Of a stretch of DNA of 64,000 nt, positions 8,110 to 16,766 are shown one piece after another. Under the pieces are notes generated by a model. It was given only the letters and a program-made list of their open reading frames with translations. It was not told where the DNA came from and did not search any database. How positions within the stretch are numbered: position 1 is the stretch's first letter; each line of letters starts with the position of its first letter. Source of the DNA: Pseudomonadota bacterium (GTDB taxonomy: Bacteria > Pseudomonadota > Alphaproteobacteria > Acetobacterales > Acetobacteraceae); assembly GCA_021805565.1 (NCBI GenBank), contig JAJZFA010000048.1:1-64000 (forward strand). Direction: 5' to 3'. Made by a program: the position numbers and the translations under genes.

Positions 8110-9162
8110 CTAACCCCTGTGTTCGCGGAACAACCCCAGTTTTTCCTGTGCCGAACGGTCCGAGTAGCCAAACAGGACCAGATCGCCCTCGGCTTGAAAG
8201 ACCACTTCCCGCCAGGACGGTACAACCAGCGTATCCCGCTCGTGTAACGGAATATCCTTGCCGTCGATACGTGCGGTGCCGCGTCCCTCGGCCACCACGA
8301 ACACGGTGCCGTCGGTGGCAGCGCGCGGACGCGAGGTGAAACCGGCCGGGAGCAGGCGGACATGGGCTGAGATCGTGGGCATCGCCGCTCCGCCGTCGGC
8401 TGGATTGACGAACTCCAGCGCATGGCCGAAATGCGGATCCGGATCGCTGCCCCGGACGAGGCTGTCCAAATTCTGCCGCCACTCGGAATAGGGGTAGTGG
8501 AACAGCGGCTGGCGGTTCGGCCGGCGATCCGTTGCCGTTCCGCGCATCGGCCGCATGTTCTTGCCATAGCGGTGGGACGTGTCGCCTGGGGGCACCGTCT
8601 CGGGGTGCGCGGATTCCGGCCAGTGTTCGGCGAAGCTGGCGTCGAAATGCAGGACGGTCGGGATGTCGAGGCCGTCCAGCCAGATCATGGGCTTGGATGA
8701 GGTGTTGCCATGGTCGTGCCACTGCCAGCCCGGTGTCAGGACCAGATCGAACGGACGCATGATGGCCTTCTCGCCATCGACGGCGGTGAACGCGCCTTCG
8801 CCCTCCATCACGAATCGCAGGGCGCATTGGGCGTGGCGGTGGCAGGGCGCGACTTCCCCCGGCAGGATCAGTTGCAACCCGGCATAGAGGCTGGAGGTGG
8901 CGCATGACGACCCCGGCAGGCCGGGATTTTCCATGATCAGCACCCGGCGTTCCGCCTGTTCGGCGCTGATCAGGTCGCCGGCCCGCAGCAGATAGGCGCG
9001 GGCATCCGCATAGGTCCAGCGATGCACAATGGCGGGGGAACGGGGCTTCGGCGTGACCAGCGCGCTCAGGACTTCCCACAACGGATACAGGCCGTGGGGC
9101 TGCATCTCGGCATACAGCGCCTTCAGTTGATTGGCTGCGTCGTTATGGAGGGCCGCGGACAT
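8110..9162 (-). CDS. Gentisate 1,2-dioxygenase (bicupin)
   Basis: This enzyme opens the ring of gentisate (2,5-dihydroxybenzoate) between C1 and C2 to give maleylpyruvate. The 350-residue protein has two cupin domains. The N-terminal one carries iron ligands His108 and His110 (PCHRHAQ) and His149 in WQWHDHGN; the C-terminal one lacks a full ligand set, as is usual in the family. The ATG at 9162 has GAGGAA just upstream and lies 11 bases after the beta-subunit gene. It is the third gene of the Rieske-oxygenase operon, which implies that the oxygenase makes gentisate. No maleylpyruvate isomerase or fumarylpyruvate hydrolase lies nearby. Confidence 0.9.
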   Translation of the reverse strand: MSAALHNDAANQLKALYAEMQPHGLYPLWEVLSALVTPKPRSPAIVHRWTYADARAYLLRAGDLISAEQAERRVLIMENPGLPGSSCATSSLYAGLQLILPGEVAPCHRHAQCALRFVMEGEGAFTAVDGEKAIMRPFDLVLTPGWQWHDHGNTSSKPMIWLDGLDIPTVLHFDASFAEHWPESAHPETVPPGDTSHRYGKNMRPMRGTATDRRPNRQPLFHYPYSEWRQNLDSLVRGSDPDPHFGHALEFVNPADGGAAMPTISAHVRLLPAGFTSRPRAATDGTVFVVAEGRGTARIDGKDIPLHERDTLVVPSWREVVFQAEGDLVLFGYSDRSAQEKLGLFREHRG

Positions 9163-9173
9163 GGCGTGTTCCT

Positions 9174-9638
9174 CTATGCCGGGTAAATCAGGCTGTTCGG
9201 AATCATTTCGGAGTCGAAGACAACGATCCGCTCCCGCAGCAGCAGCCGGTCGTCGGCCCGCACCACGACATCGTGGCATACGGCGGACAGCACGATTTCG
9301 GTTTGTCTGTCCGTCAGCGTCTGCACCACCAGCAGGTTGTGCCGGGTGCGGACGCTGTCGCCGTCGCGAGACACGATACGCAGCGGGCCGGGAAACCGCC
9401 GGTAGTAACGCGGCGCATACATCTGGGTCCGCATCACGCCCATCACCCGGTCGGTCAGCATGCCGCGGCTTTCCGCATAGATCGTGGAAAGTGTATAGCC
9501 AGCCTCATAATTCTCACGCGGAATGACCCGATAGATGCAATCCTCGGTGAAGAACGCCGGCCAGTCGTCCAGCCGCACATCGTCCAGAACGGTATAGTAA
9601 TCGTCGTAAAAATCGCGCAGCGCGTCGCGGCCGGTCAT
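9174..9638 (-). CDS. Aromatic-ring-hydroxylating dioxygenase, beta subunit
   Basis: This 154-residue protein has the cystatin/NTF2-like fold of small subunits of Rieske non-heme iron oxygenases, which hold the alpha subunits together in an alpha3-beta3 complex. Recognisable family features are an N-terminal DFYDDYYTVLDD helix, WPAFFTEDCIYRV and the closing RERIVVFDSEMI strand. A perfect AGGAGG lies upstream of its start. It sits between the alpha subunit and gentisate dioxygenase, so it most likely belongs to a salicylate 5-hydroxylase-like enzyme. Confidence 0.88.
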   Translation of the reverse strand: MTGRDALRDFYDDYYTVLDDVRLDDWPAFFTEDCIYRVIPRENYEAGYTLSTIYAESRGMLTDRVMGVMRTQMYAPRYYRRFPGPLRIVSRDGDSVRTRHNLLVVQTLTDRQTEIVLSAVCHDVVVRADDRLLLRERIVVFDSEMIPNSLIYPA

Positions 9639-9663
9639 CGCACCCTCCTGTCGGCTGTCGCGG

Positions 9664-10890
9664 TCAGAACCCCATCGCCTCGCGCCAGTAACGATACATG
9701 CCGCGAATGCCGACCTCGGTGACCATGTGGTCCACGCTTTCGATTCCGCGGCCGCCCATCAGCACGGTTGCGTCCTCATCGGGCGAATGGGCAAAGCCCT
9801 GCTGGCTCATTTCGATGATTTCGCTGTCGTCGGCGGATACAAAGCCGGCCGGGCCGAACAAATTCGCCTGACGGGTCCGTCGCAACCGCATTTCGGGCGA
9901 GTCATCCGCATAGCACCAATGGGTCCAGTGAAAGTCGAACCCGGCCGGACCCGTGGGTACGATCTGGCGAATACTGAGCGAGTTGATGTTCTGTTGCAGC
10001 ACCACGCTGGGAAACACCGTGATCATGCCGACGGTGTCTTCGCCAGGGAATTCCTTCACCACGTCCATGATGCGCGGATCGGCGAGTTTAATGTCGCTCC
10101 GGAACGTGCGCATCCCCGATGTAACGTCATTGATTTCCTGCTTGCCGCCGCGGCTGATCAGGATGCCATGCTTGCCGGTCGGATCGACCTCGGTGGCCGA
10201 TTGCTGATCGGCCCGGAACAGCCCGAACGTGACAAAGAAAACATGCAGCAAGGACGCATGATACGGGTCCTTGATATTTTCCTGCATCAGCTTCCAGTTG
10301 CCTGGGATGTGCTGGCGGTTATAGCCGAGGATTTCCAGCTTCCGGCCATCATAGACGCGCGTGTAGTGCTGCCAGAAACGCTCCCCGAGGTATTCCCGGA
10401 AGGGCGGCGTATCGTCCGAGAAACTCGCCCAGACCACGCCATTGACGACCTCCACCCGCAGCTTGCGCAGGTTGTGATTCTTCATGTCGAAGTCGGGCGG
10501 CATGCCGCCATGTCCGCGAACGCCGCGGCGGAATGCGGCACTTTGCAGGTCGCCGCGCAGACTGTAACTCCACTGGTGATACGGACACAGCAGGTCTTTT
10601 ACGTGCCCCTTGCGCGCCTGACAGAATTTTACCCCGCGATGGGCGCAGCGGTTTTCCACCACGCTGACCTCGTCCGGCCCGCTGCGGACCACGACCACCG
10701 GGCGCTCCCCCAGTGTGGTGGTCTTGAAGTCGCCAATTTCCGGGATTTCCGCTTCCAGGGCGCAATACAGCCAATGCGGGCCATACCAGATGCGTTCCAA
10801 TTCCGCCGTATAGACGCCGGGGTCCGAATACACCCAGTACGGTACTTTGCCGTCCGCATCGCTGGGCCAGATTCGGCCGATATTATTCAT
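9664..10890 (-). CDS. Rieske oxygenase alpha subunit (salicylate 5-hydroxylase-like)
   Basis: This is the catalytic subunit of a ring-hydroxylating oxygenase. The 408-residue protein carries a Rieske [2Fe-2S] site with Cys82, His84, Cys102 and His105. The mononuclear iron site follows, in ENIKDPYHASLLH (Asp208, His211, His216). The surrounding sequence resembles NagG/anthranilate-hydroxylase-type alpha subunits. With gentisate dioxygenase in the same operon, 5-hydroxylation of salicylate or a related benzoate is the best guess. The ATG at 10890 has GGGAGG upstream and excludes 70 unrelated residues of a longer frame. The ferredoxin and reductase needed to supply electrons are not encoded nearby. 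Confidence 0.9.
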   Translation of the reverse strand: MNNIGRIWPSDADGKVPYWVYSDPGVYTAELERIWYGPHWLYCALEAEIPEIGDFKTTTLGERPVVVVRSGPDEVSVVENRCAHRGVKFCQARKGHVKDLLCPYHQWSYSLRGDLQSAAFRRGVRGHGGMPPDFDMKNHNLRKLRVEVVNGVVWASFSDDTPPFREYLGERFWQHYTRVYDGRKLEILGYNRQHIPGNWKLMQENIKDPYHASLLHVFFVTFGLFRADQQSATEVDPTGKHGILISRGGKQEINDVTSGMRTFRSDIKLADPRIMDVVKEFPGEDTVGMITVFPSVVLQQNINSLSIRQIVPTGPAGFDFHWTHWCYADDSPEMRLRRTRQANLFGPAGFVSADDSEIIEMSQQGFAHSPDEDATVLMGGRGIESVDHMVTEVGIRGMYRYWREAMGF

Positions 10891-11002
10891 GGCATGCCTC
10901 CCGTCATAGTTTTGGCTGGCGCACCGGCCTGTGTCAAAAGGTTTGGGCGTTACAGCCAGGCGCGGACAGAACCGCCGGGTCGCCGGGGAAGGATCATACA
11001 TC

Positions 11003-11791
11003 ATGACGCTTGCGGGAACATCCGCCCTGATCACCGGATCGCTCGGTGGCATCGGGTTCGCGACCGCCAAGGCCCTGGCCGGGCTTGGATGCGATATCAC
11101 CCTGAACGGGTTCGCCGAACCAGGCGTGGTGGAGGCATGCCTGTCCGAAATCCGCGACCTGGGCGTCCGGGCGCGGTATCACGGTGCCGACCTGCGCAAT
11201 TCCGAACAAATTGCCGCATTGATCGACTCCGCCCAGCAAGCCCATGGCGGGCTGGATATTCTGGTCAACAACGCGGTGGTCCGGTATTTCGGCGCGGTCG
11301 AAAATTTTGCCCCCGATCACTGGGATGAGGCGCTGGCCGTCAACCTGTCCGCGCCATTCCACACGATCCGGCTGGCCTTGCCGGGCATGAAGGCGAAAGG
11401 CTGGGGCCGGATCGTCAATATGGCGTCGATCTACGGGATGTTCGCGACCGTCAATCGCATCGACTATATCACCACCAAGACCGCGCTGATCGGATTAACG
11501 CGGGCGGTTGCGCTGGAAGTGGCCAGGACGGGCGTGACATGCAACGCGATTTGTCCCGGCACGGTGCTAACACCCGCGATCGAGTGGCGTCTGCGGCAGG
11601 ACATGCAGCGGGACGGCACCAGCTTCGAGGAAGCCGAAGAAAACTTTCTGTCCATCCGCCAGCCGTCGCGCAAGTTCGTCAAGGACGATAACGTCGCCGG
11701 CCTGATCGCCTTTCTATGCGGCCCGTTCGGCGAGGATATCAACGGATCGGCCCTGCCGGTCGATGGCGCCTGGGCGGCCGGACGCGGTTAG
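11003..11791 (+). CDS. Short-chain dehydrogenase (3-hydroxybutyrate dehydrogenase-like)
   Basis: This 262-residue NAD(P)-dependent oxidoreductase has the SDR cofactor motif TGSLGGIG near residues 11-18, the NNAV motif, the catalytic Ser in NMASIYGM and the YITTK catalytic pair. Its start and its end (CPGTVLTPAIEWRL, QPSRKFV, ALPVDGAW) closely follow D-3-hydroxybutyrate dehydrogenases. The ATG at 11003 is preceded by GGGGAAGGA; an upstream GTG at 10931 is less likely. It is divergent from the Rieske operon across about 110 bases and may share its regulation, so a role in aromatic catabolism (for example a dihydrodiol or hydroxy-acid substrate) is also possible. Confidence 0.8.
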   Translation: MTLAGTSALITGSLGGIGFATAKALAGLGCDITLNGFAEPGVVEACLSEIRDLGVRARYHGADLRNSEQIAALIDSAQQAHGGLDILVNNAVVRYFGAVENFAPDHWDEALAVNLSAPFHTIRLALPGMKAKGWGRIVNMASIYGMFATVNRIDYITTKTALIGLTRAVALEVARTGVTCNAICPGTVLTPAIEWRLRQDMQRDGTSFEEAEENFLSIRQPSRKFVKDDNVAGLIAFLCGPFGEDINGSALPVDGAWAAGRG

Positions 11792-11792
11792 C

Positions 11793-12173
11793 TCAGCGCA
11801 CCAACTCGACCGGTGCGCCGATCTGTGCGGCAACATCCAGCCAGGCGCGGTCGGCGGTCAGGATCGTCTGCCCCGAACGCTGGCCCAGCGCGAGGCAGAT
11901 CCGGTCGCCCAGCGACAAGCCCGCCTGCCGCGTGACATCCGCCATTAACGCGGATCGCAGCGCCAGATCTTCATCCACCGGCACCAACGTGACCGGCAGG
12001 CGATCCGACAACGTTTCAGCCTGCGCCCGTGCGCCGCGCAGGACGTATTTCGTGGCGACCTCGGCAAAGTTCACTGTCGTCATGGTTGCGTTTTGCAGCA
12101 GGGCCTCGGCCACCCGTTCGCGGCCCGGCTCCGACAGCAGAAATGCCAGCAGAGCGGACGCATCCAGGATCAC
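11793..12173 (-). CDS. vapC: VapC-family PIN-domain toxin
   Basis: VapC toxins are PIN-domain ribonucleases, often acting on tRNA. The 126-residue protein has the four acidic residues of the PIN active site: Asp4 (ILDASALLA), Glu38 (NFAEVATKY), Asp90 (LSLGDRICLALG) and Asp108 (LTADRAW). Translation starts at a GTG that overlaps the antitoxin stop by four bases, so toxin and antitoxin are coupled. Its stop codon lies one base from the stop of the convergent SDR gene. Confidence 0.92.
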   Translation of the reverse strand: MILDASALLAFLLSEPGRERVAEALLQNATMTTVNFAEVATKYVLRGARAQAETLSDRLPVTLVPVDEDLALRSALMADVTRQAGLSLGDRICLALGQRSGQTILTADRAWLDVAAQIGAPVELVR

Positions 12174-12430
12174 GCCGGCAAATCGCCGTCGCGCCGCGCT
12201 TCATCCCGGCGATCGCGCAGAAAACGATCGACCGTCTCGCCAGAACCGGCGAACACGTCGCGCGCTTCGTCCTGAAGGTCCGTCAACACCCGGCTGAGGA
12301 CGCGCATGCGGATTTCGCCACCCACGACGGACACCATCACGGGGCCACCATGTTCGAGTCCGACTTCGCGGCGTATATGGGCCGGTATGTTCATCTTGCC
12401 CCCTTCGGAGATCCTGGCAACCGAACTCAT
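12170..12430 (-). CDS. vapB: AbrB/MazE-type antitoxin of the vapBC pair
   Basis: This 86-residue protein has an N-terminal swapped-hairpin AbrB domain (ARISEGGKMNIPAHIRREVGL near residues 5-25) that binds DNA. An acidic/basic C-terminal tail is expected to wrap VapC. A GTG four codons upstream (12442) is an alternative start. It probably represses its own operon from the AT-rich gap at 12443-12560. Confidence 0.88.
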   Translation of the reverse strand: MSSVARISEGGKMNIPAHIRREVGLEHGGPVMVSVVGGEIRMRVLSRVLTDLQDEARDVFAGSGETVDRFLRDRRDEARRDGDLPA

Positions 12431-12668
12431 GATGGCATCCACTGGTTAACGTGCCCTTAACAAAACCGTAGTTACCATAATTTTTGTAAGAACCAAACTA
12501 ATTTATCGGACCAAAATCCCGCCGGTCCTTGGTTTCGGTTGCTAAACGCGATGGTGCCCTCTTGCACAGGCCGTGCCCGCCGTGCGATCAGGCCGTGGAA
12601 ATAATGCTGGGAATCGGTCGCACCCGCTGCTGTGAGCGGTTTCTCTTGCCACTTTAAGGATGACATGC
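12431..12668. promoter_or_regulatory. Divergent promoter gap between vapBC and pntAA
   Basis: The gap holds an AT-rich stretch at about 12457-12520, where promoters for both directions are expected. No confident -35/-10 pair was found. A TTAAGGA ribosome-binding site at 12654-12660 lies eight bases before the pntAA start at 12669 and decides that start over an ATG at 12660 that would overlap the site. Confidence 0.45.
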
Positions 12669-13808
12669 ATGCGCCTTGCGGTGCTGAAGGAGACGCGACC
12701 CGCCGAGACCCGCGTGTCCGCGACCCCCGATACGGTCAAAAAGCTTGTCGGTTTGGGCCTGTCGGTCGCGGTCGAATCCGGGGCAGGGCTGACGGCATCC
12801 ATTTCCGATGCCGATTTCGTTGCCGCCGGCGCTGAAATATCCCCCGATGCCGCCGCCGCCTTGTCCGGCGCGGGCATCGTTTTCGCGGTGCAATCGCCCG
12901 GCGCCGAACAGCGCGCATCGATTCCGCGCGGCGCGCTGCTGATTTGCATTGCCGGCGCGTTTGCCGATCCGGCTCTGGTGCCGGACCTCGCCGCCGCCGG
13001 CATCGACACGGCGGCGATGGAGTTGCTGCCCCGGATTACGCGCGCCCAGTCGATGGACGTGCTGTCGAGTCAGGCCAATCTGGCCGGATACCGAGCCGTC
13101 GTCGAAGCCGCCAGCGTGTTTCAGCGTGGGTTTCCTATGATGATGACAGCCGCCGGCACCGTTCCGCCGGCCCGCGTTTTTGTCATCGGCGCGGGCGTTG
13201 CCGGATTGCAGGCCATCGCCACCGCCCGCCGGTTGGGTGCCATTGTCTCGGCCACCGACGTACGCCCGGCCGCCAAAGAAGAAATCAAGTCGCTCGGTGC
13301 GACCTTCGTCGGGGTCGAGGATGCTGAAACCGCCGGCCAGACCGGGGCCTATGCCCGCGAAATGAGCGACGCATTCCGTCAGAAGCAGGCCGAACTGATG
13401 GCCGCGACCGTCGCGAAAAACGACATCGTTATCGCCACCGCGCTGGTGATGGGCCGCAAGGCGCCGGTCATCGTCACGCAGGCGATGGTCGATAGCATGC
13501 GATCCGGCAGTATCGTCGTCGATCTGGCAGCCGAGGCCGGGGGCAATTGCGCCGCTACGGTCCCTGGCCAGAGCACGGTAACGGCCAATGGCGTGACGGT
13601 TCTGGGATTCAGCAACTGGCCCGGCCGAATCGCGGTGGCATCCTCGGCGTTGTATGCGCGTAATCTGCTGACCTTTCTGACCACGTTTTGGGACAAAGAC
13701 AGCAGGGCGCCCAAACTGCCGGATACCGACGACATCGTGAAAGGCGTCATGCTGACGCGCGGCGGTGCCGTCGTACACCCCAGTTTCCTGCCCCAAAAAG
13801 CCGCCTGA
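12669..13808 (+). CDS. pntAA: NAD(P) transhydrogenase subunit alpha part 1 (domain I)
   Basis: This is the NAD(H)-binding domain I of the proton-translocating transhydrogenase, which uses proton motive force to reduce NADP+ with NADH. The 379-residue protein begins [20 protein letters not shown], as in alanine dehydrogenase/PntAA, and has the nucleotide motif [20 protein letters not shown]. In this three-gene form, known from Rhodospirillum rubrum, domain I is a soluble peripheral protein. It is the first gene of the operon, with pntAB 22 bases downstream. Confidence 0.95.
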   Translation: MRLAVLKETRPAETRVSATPDTVKKLVGLGLSVAVESGAGLTASISDADFVAAGAEISPDAAAALSGAGIVFAVQSPGAEQRASIPRGALLICIAGAFADPALVPDLAAAGIDTAAMELLPRITRAQSMDVLSSQANLAGYRAVVEAASVFQRGFPMMMTAAGTVPPARVFVIGAGVAGLQAIATARRLGAIVSATDVRPAAKEEIKSLGATFVGVEDAETAGQTGAYAREMSDAFRQKQAELMAATVAKNDIVIATALVMGRKAPVIVTQAMVDSMRSGSIVVDLAAEAGGNCAATVPGQSTVTANGVTVLGFSNWPGRIAVASSALYARNLLTFLTTFWDKDSRAPKLPDTDDIVKGVMLTRGGAVVHPSFLPQKAA

Positions 13809-13830
13809 ACGTCCGGAGACCATATCAACG

Positions 13831-14226
13831 ATGACCCCGAACCAATTGGCGGACGAAGCCGCGCGGCTTGCCGACCACGCGCTGGAACTCGCTACTCACG
13901 CCCAGGCCATCGCGATCGGCGTGTCGCAGTCCGTCGCACCCGGCGTGAACCCATTCATCTTCCTGCTGTCGATCTTCCTGATGGCCTGTTTCGTCGGGTA
14001 TTATGTGGTGTGGAACGTGACCCCGGCGCTGCATTCGCCGCTGATGGCGGTGACCAACGCGATTTCGTCGGTGATTATTGTCGGCGCCATGCTGGCGACC
14101 GGGTTGGCGACGTCTGGCTGGGCGATGCTGTTCGGGTTCATCGCCGTTACCCTGGCCTCCGTGAATATCTTCGGCGGTTTCATGGTGACCCAGCGGATGC
14201 TGTCGATGTTCAAGAAGAAGCAATAA
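13831..14226 (+). CDS. pntAB: NAD(P) transhydrogenase subunit alpha part 2 (membrane)
   Basis: This 131-residue membrane protein forms part of domain II, the proton channel of the transhydrogenase. It has about four hydrophobic segments, including the conserved [22 protein letters not shown] and [18 protein letters not shown] regions. The ATG at 13831, after a GGAGA, is preferred over an in-frame upstream start at 13765 that would lie inside pntAA. It sits between pntAA and pntB with short spacing. Confidence 0.94.
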   Translation: MTPNQLADEAARLADHALELATHAQAIAIGVSQSVAPGVNPFIFLLSIFLMACFVGYYVVWNVTPALHSPLMAVTNAISSVIIVGAMLATGLATSGWAMLFGFIAVTLASVNIFGGFMVTQRMLSMFKKKQ

Positions 14227-14236
14227 GGCCGCATCC

Positions 14237-15643
14237 ATGTCCGCCAGCCTGACCTCTCTCGCTTACCTCGTCGCCGCCGTCCTGTTCATTCTGGCGCTGC
14301 GCGGCCTGTCGTCCCCGGTGACATCGCGGGAAGGCAACCGCTATGGCATGATCGGCATGGCCATCGCCGTGGTCGCAACCCTGCTGCATCATGGTATGGG
14401 CGGCTTCGGATATCTGCTGATCCTGTTCGGCATCATGATCGGCGGCGGCATCGGGATCACGGTGGCGCTGCGAATCCAGATGACGGCCTTGCCCCAGCTT
14501 GTCGCGGCGTTCCATTCGCTGGTCGGCCTCGCCGCCGTATTTGTCGCGGCGTCGGCATTGAACGCGCCACAGGCCTTCAACATCGGGGTTCCCGGCGATA
14601 TCCATACCGAAAGCCTGATCGAGATGTCGCTGGGGCTGGCAATCGGCGCCATCACCTTCTCCGGCAGTTTGATTGCCTTCGCCAAGTTGCAGGCGCTGAT
14701 GAAGGGCACGCCGATTACGTTCCCCGGGCAGCATCTGCTCAACCTCGGGCTGGCAATCGTGTTGTTTCTGCTGGTGATCGGGTTCGTGGCGACCGGCGGA
14801 GCGCAGGGTCTGTTCTGGCTGATCGCCATCCTGGCGCTGGTGCTGGGCTTGCTGATCATCATCCCGATCGGCGGGGCCGACATGCCGGTGGTGGTATCGA
14901 TGCTGAACAGCTATTCCGGCTGGGCGGCGGCCGGGATCGGTTTCACCATTCAGAATCTGGCGCTGATCATCACCGGTTCGCTGGTCGGCGCGTCCGGCGC
15001 GATCCTGTCGTACATCATGTGCAAGGGAATGAACCGCAGCATTATCAACGTGCTGCTGGGTGGGTTCGGTACCGACAGCGGCGCCGCACCGGCGGGCGGT
15101 GCCAAGGGCGATCAGACCGTCCGGTCCGGCAATGCCGAAGATGCGGCGTTCATCATGAAGAACGCATCGAAGGTCATCATCGTGCCCGGTTACGGCATGG
15201 CGGTTGCCCAGGCCCAGCATGCGCTGCGCGAAATGGCGGACACGCTGAAGAAGGAAGGGGTGGAGGTGAAGTACGCGATCCATCCCGTCGCCGGGCGCAT
15301 GCCGGGCCACATGAACGTGCTGCTGGCCGAGGCGAACGTGCCATACGACGAAGTGTTCGAGCTGGAAGAAATCAATAACGAATTCTCCACCGCCGATGTC
15401 GTCTATGTGATCGGCGCCAACGACGTGACCAACCCGGCCGCCAAGACCGACCCATCTTCGGCGATCTACGGCATGCCGATCCTGGACGTCGAAAAAGCCC
15501 GGACGGTGCTGTTCGTGAAGCGGTCGATGGCGTCCGGGTATGCCGGCGTGGACAATGAACTGTTCTTTCGTCCGAACACCATGATGCTTTTCGGCGATGC
15601 CAAGAAAATGACCGAAGAGATCGTGCAGTCGCTCAATCACTGA
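14237..15643 (+). CDS. pntB: NAD(P) transhydrogenase subunit beta (membrane and NADP domain)
   Basis: PntB supplies the rest of the membrane domain (about residues 1-265, eight or nine hydrophobic segments). Domain III, which binds NADP(H), runs from about 290 to 468. Domain III keeps PGYGMAVAQAQH, HPVAGRMPGHMNVLLAEA, VIGANDVTNPAA and KRSMASGYAGVDNELF. The length of 468 is typical. The three genes together make a complete enzyme, which provides NADPH for biosynthesis and redox defence. Confidence 0.96.
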   Translation: MSASLTSLAYLVAAVLFILALRGLSSPVTSREGNRYGMIGMAIAVVATLLHHGMGGFGYLLILFGIMIGGGIGITVALRIQMTALPQLVAAFHSLVGLAAVFVAASALNAPQAFNIGVPGDIHTESLIEMSLGLAIGAITFSGSLIAFAKLQALMKGTPITFPGQHLLNLGLAIVLFLLVIGFVATGGAQGLFWLIAILALVLGLLIIIPIGGADMPVVVSMLNSYSGWAAAGIGFTIQNLALIITGSLVGASGAILSYIMCKGMNRSIINVLLGGFGTDSGAAPAGGAKGDQTVRSGNAEDAAFIMKNASKVIIVPGYGMAVAQAQHALREMADTLKKEGVEVKYAIHPVAGRMPGHMNVLLAEANVPYDEVFELEEINNEFSTADVVYVIGANDVTNPAAKTDPSSAIYGMPILDVEKARTVLFVKRSMASGYAGVDNELFFRPNTMMLFGDAKKMTEEIVQSLNH

Positions 15644-15701
15644 CAGGTGGTACGCGCGGCCGGTCGCTGGACGCGTTTCGATCTCCGCGTTAAACAGAAC
15701 C

Positions 15702-16766
15702 ATGAAACAATCTCGACGTCTGCCGGGGATTGTCTTCCATGCCGCCCTCTGGGCAGGTTTTCTTGGGCTGTTTTCCGGTGCCCATGCCCAAACCGGGTCG
15801 GGTCAGGCGCTGGTGATCGGTGAGGCGACCTATGCCAGCTTTCCATCCCTGCCCGGTTGCGCGCTTTCGGCCCACGCCGTCGCCGCGGCGTTGCGCGGCC
15901 TCGGATTCGCGGTGGACGAGCAGAACGACGGTTCCAGCGGTGCGCTCTACGCGGCGATCGGCACGCTGAACCGGCAACGGGCGGCTGCGCCGCAAATCCC
16001 GGCATTTGTTTATTTCTGCGGCTATGCGAGCAGCTTCGACGACCGCCCGTTCGTCTTGCCGGTTTCCGCAAGCATCGTCCGTCCCGCTGACGTGCTCACG
16101 CAGGGATTGCTGGCAAAGACGCTTTTGAACGCGGCGACCGGCGACGTGCCGGCCGCTGGAATCCTGGTCCTGGACACGGTGCCGGTCCCGAACGGTCCTG
16201 CCGTTCCGCCGCTGGACGCGTTGCTCCAGCCGGCTCTGCCGCCGACGTTCGGTTACATCGCGGCAATAACCAGCGCTCCGGGCAATACACCGACGCCGAT
16301 GGCCTCGGCGCTGGTGCCGCTGCTGCGCGGTAGTGCAATCACCGGCGCCAGCCTGCTGACCGCTGTTCAACGGCAGATGGCGGATATGAAGACCGCCACG
16401 GTGGCCGCACTGCATGTGCCGGACGCCGAACTGGGCCTGATGAGCGCCGCGCCGAGGCCGGCCGAGGCCGTCGCGGTGCCCGCTCAACCGCGGGCCGCCG
16501 CGTCACCGGCGCCAGCCGCCAAGCCATCGCCGCCGATTGCCGCGACGGCGCCGTCATTGCCCGATGAGGAGCAGATGACCGAGGACCAGCGCCGACTGGT
16601 ACAGCGCGCCCTGGCGCATTTGGGCTACTACGACGCAAGAACGGATGGCGTGTTCGGTTCGGAAACACGAGCGGCGATCCGCCGATGGCAGCATGAGGTT
16701 CATACGCCGATGACTGGGCATCTGAGTGCGGGCGAAGCCAACAGGCTGGCGGCATCATGGGACTGA
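15702..16766 (+). CDS. Secreted caspase-like protein with dead active site and C-terminal peptidoglycan-binding domain
   Basis: This 354-residue protein starts with a signal peptide (residues 1-29, ending in AHA). Residues 35-240 follow the bacterial caspase (C14) pattern: ALVIGEATYASFPSLPGC matches the family's first strand and loop. The catalytic His of the usual SGHG motif is Tyr108 here (YFCGYAS), and the catalytic Cys of the DAC motif is Val160 (LDTVP), so it should have no protease activity. A Pro/Ala-rich linker (about 251-285) leads to a PG_binding_1-type domain (about 292-350, GYYDARTDGVFGSETRAAIRRWQ). It overlaps the next gene by ten bases. A structural or sensory role at the cell wall is inferred. 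Confidence 0.8.
   Translation: MKQSRRLPGIVFHAALWAGFLGLFSGAHAQTGSGQALVIGEATYASFPSLPGCALSAHAVAAALRGLGFAVDEQNDGSSGALYAAIGTLNRQRAAAPQIPAFVYFCGYASSFDDRPFVLPVSASIVRPADVLTQGLLAKTLLNAATGDVPAAGILVLDTVPVPNGPAVPPLDALLQPALPPTFGYIAAITSAPGNTPTPMASALVPLLRGSAITGASLLTAVQRQMADMKTATVAALHVPDAELGLMSAAPRPAEAVAVPAQPRAAASPAPAAKPSPPIAATAPSLPDEEQMTEDQRRLVQRALAHLGYYDARTDGVFGSETRAAIRRWQHEVHTPMTGHLSAGEANRLAASWD

Noticed and set aside
12472-12666. 64-residue open frame on the minus strand upstream of pntAA
   Set aside because: It lies in the AT-rich promoter gap, has no ribosome-binding site or family features and ends at the pntAA start region.
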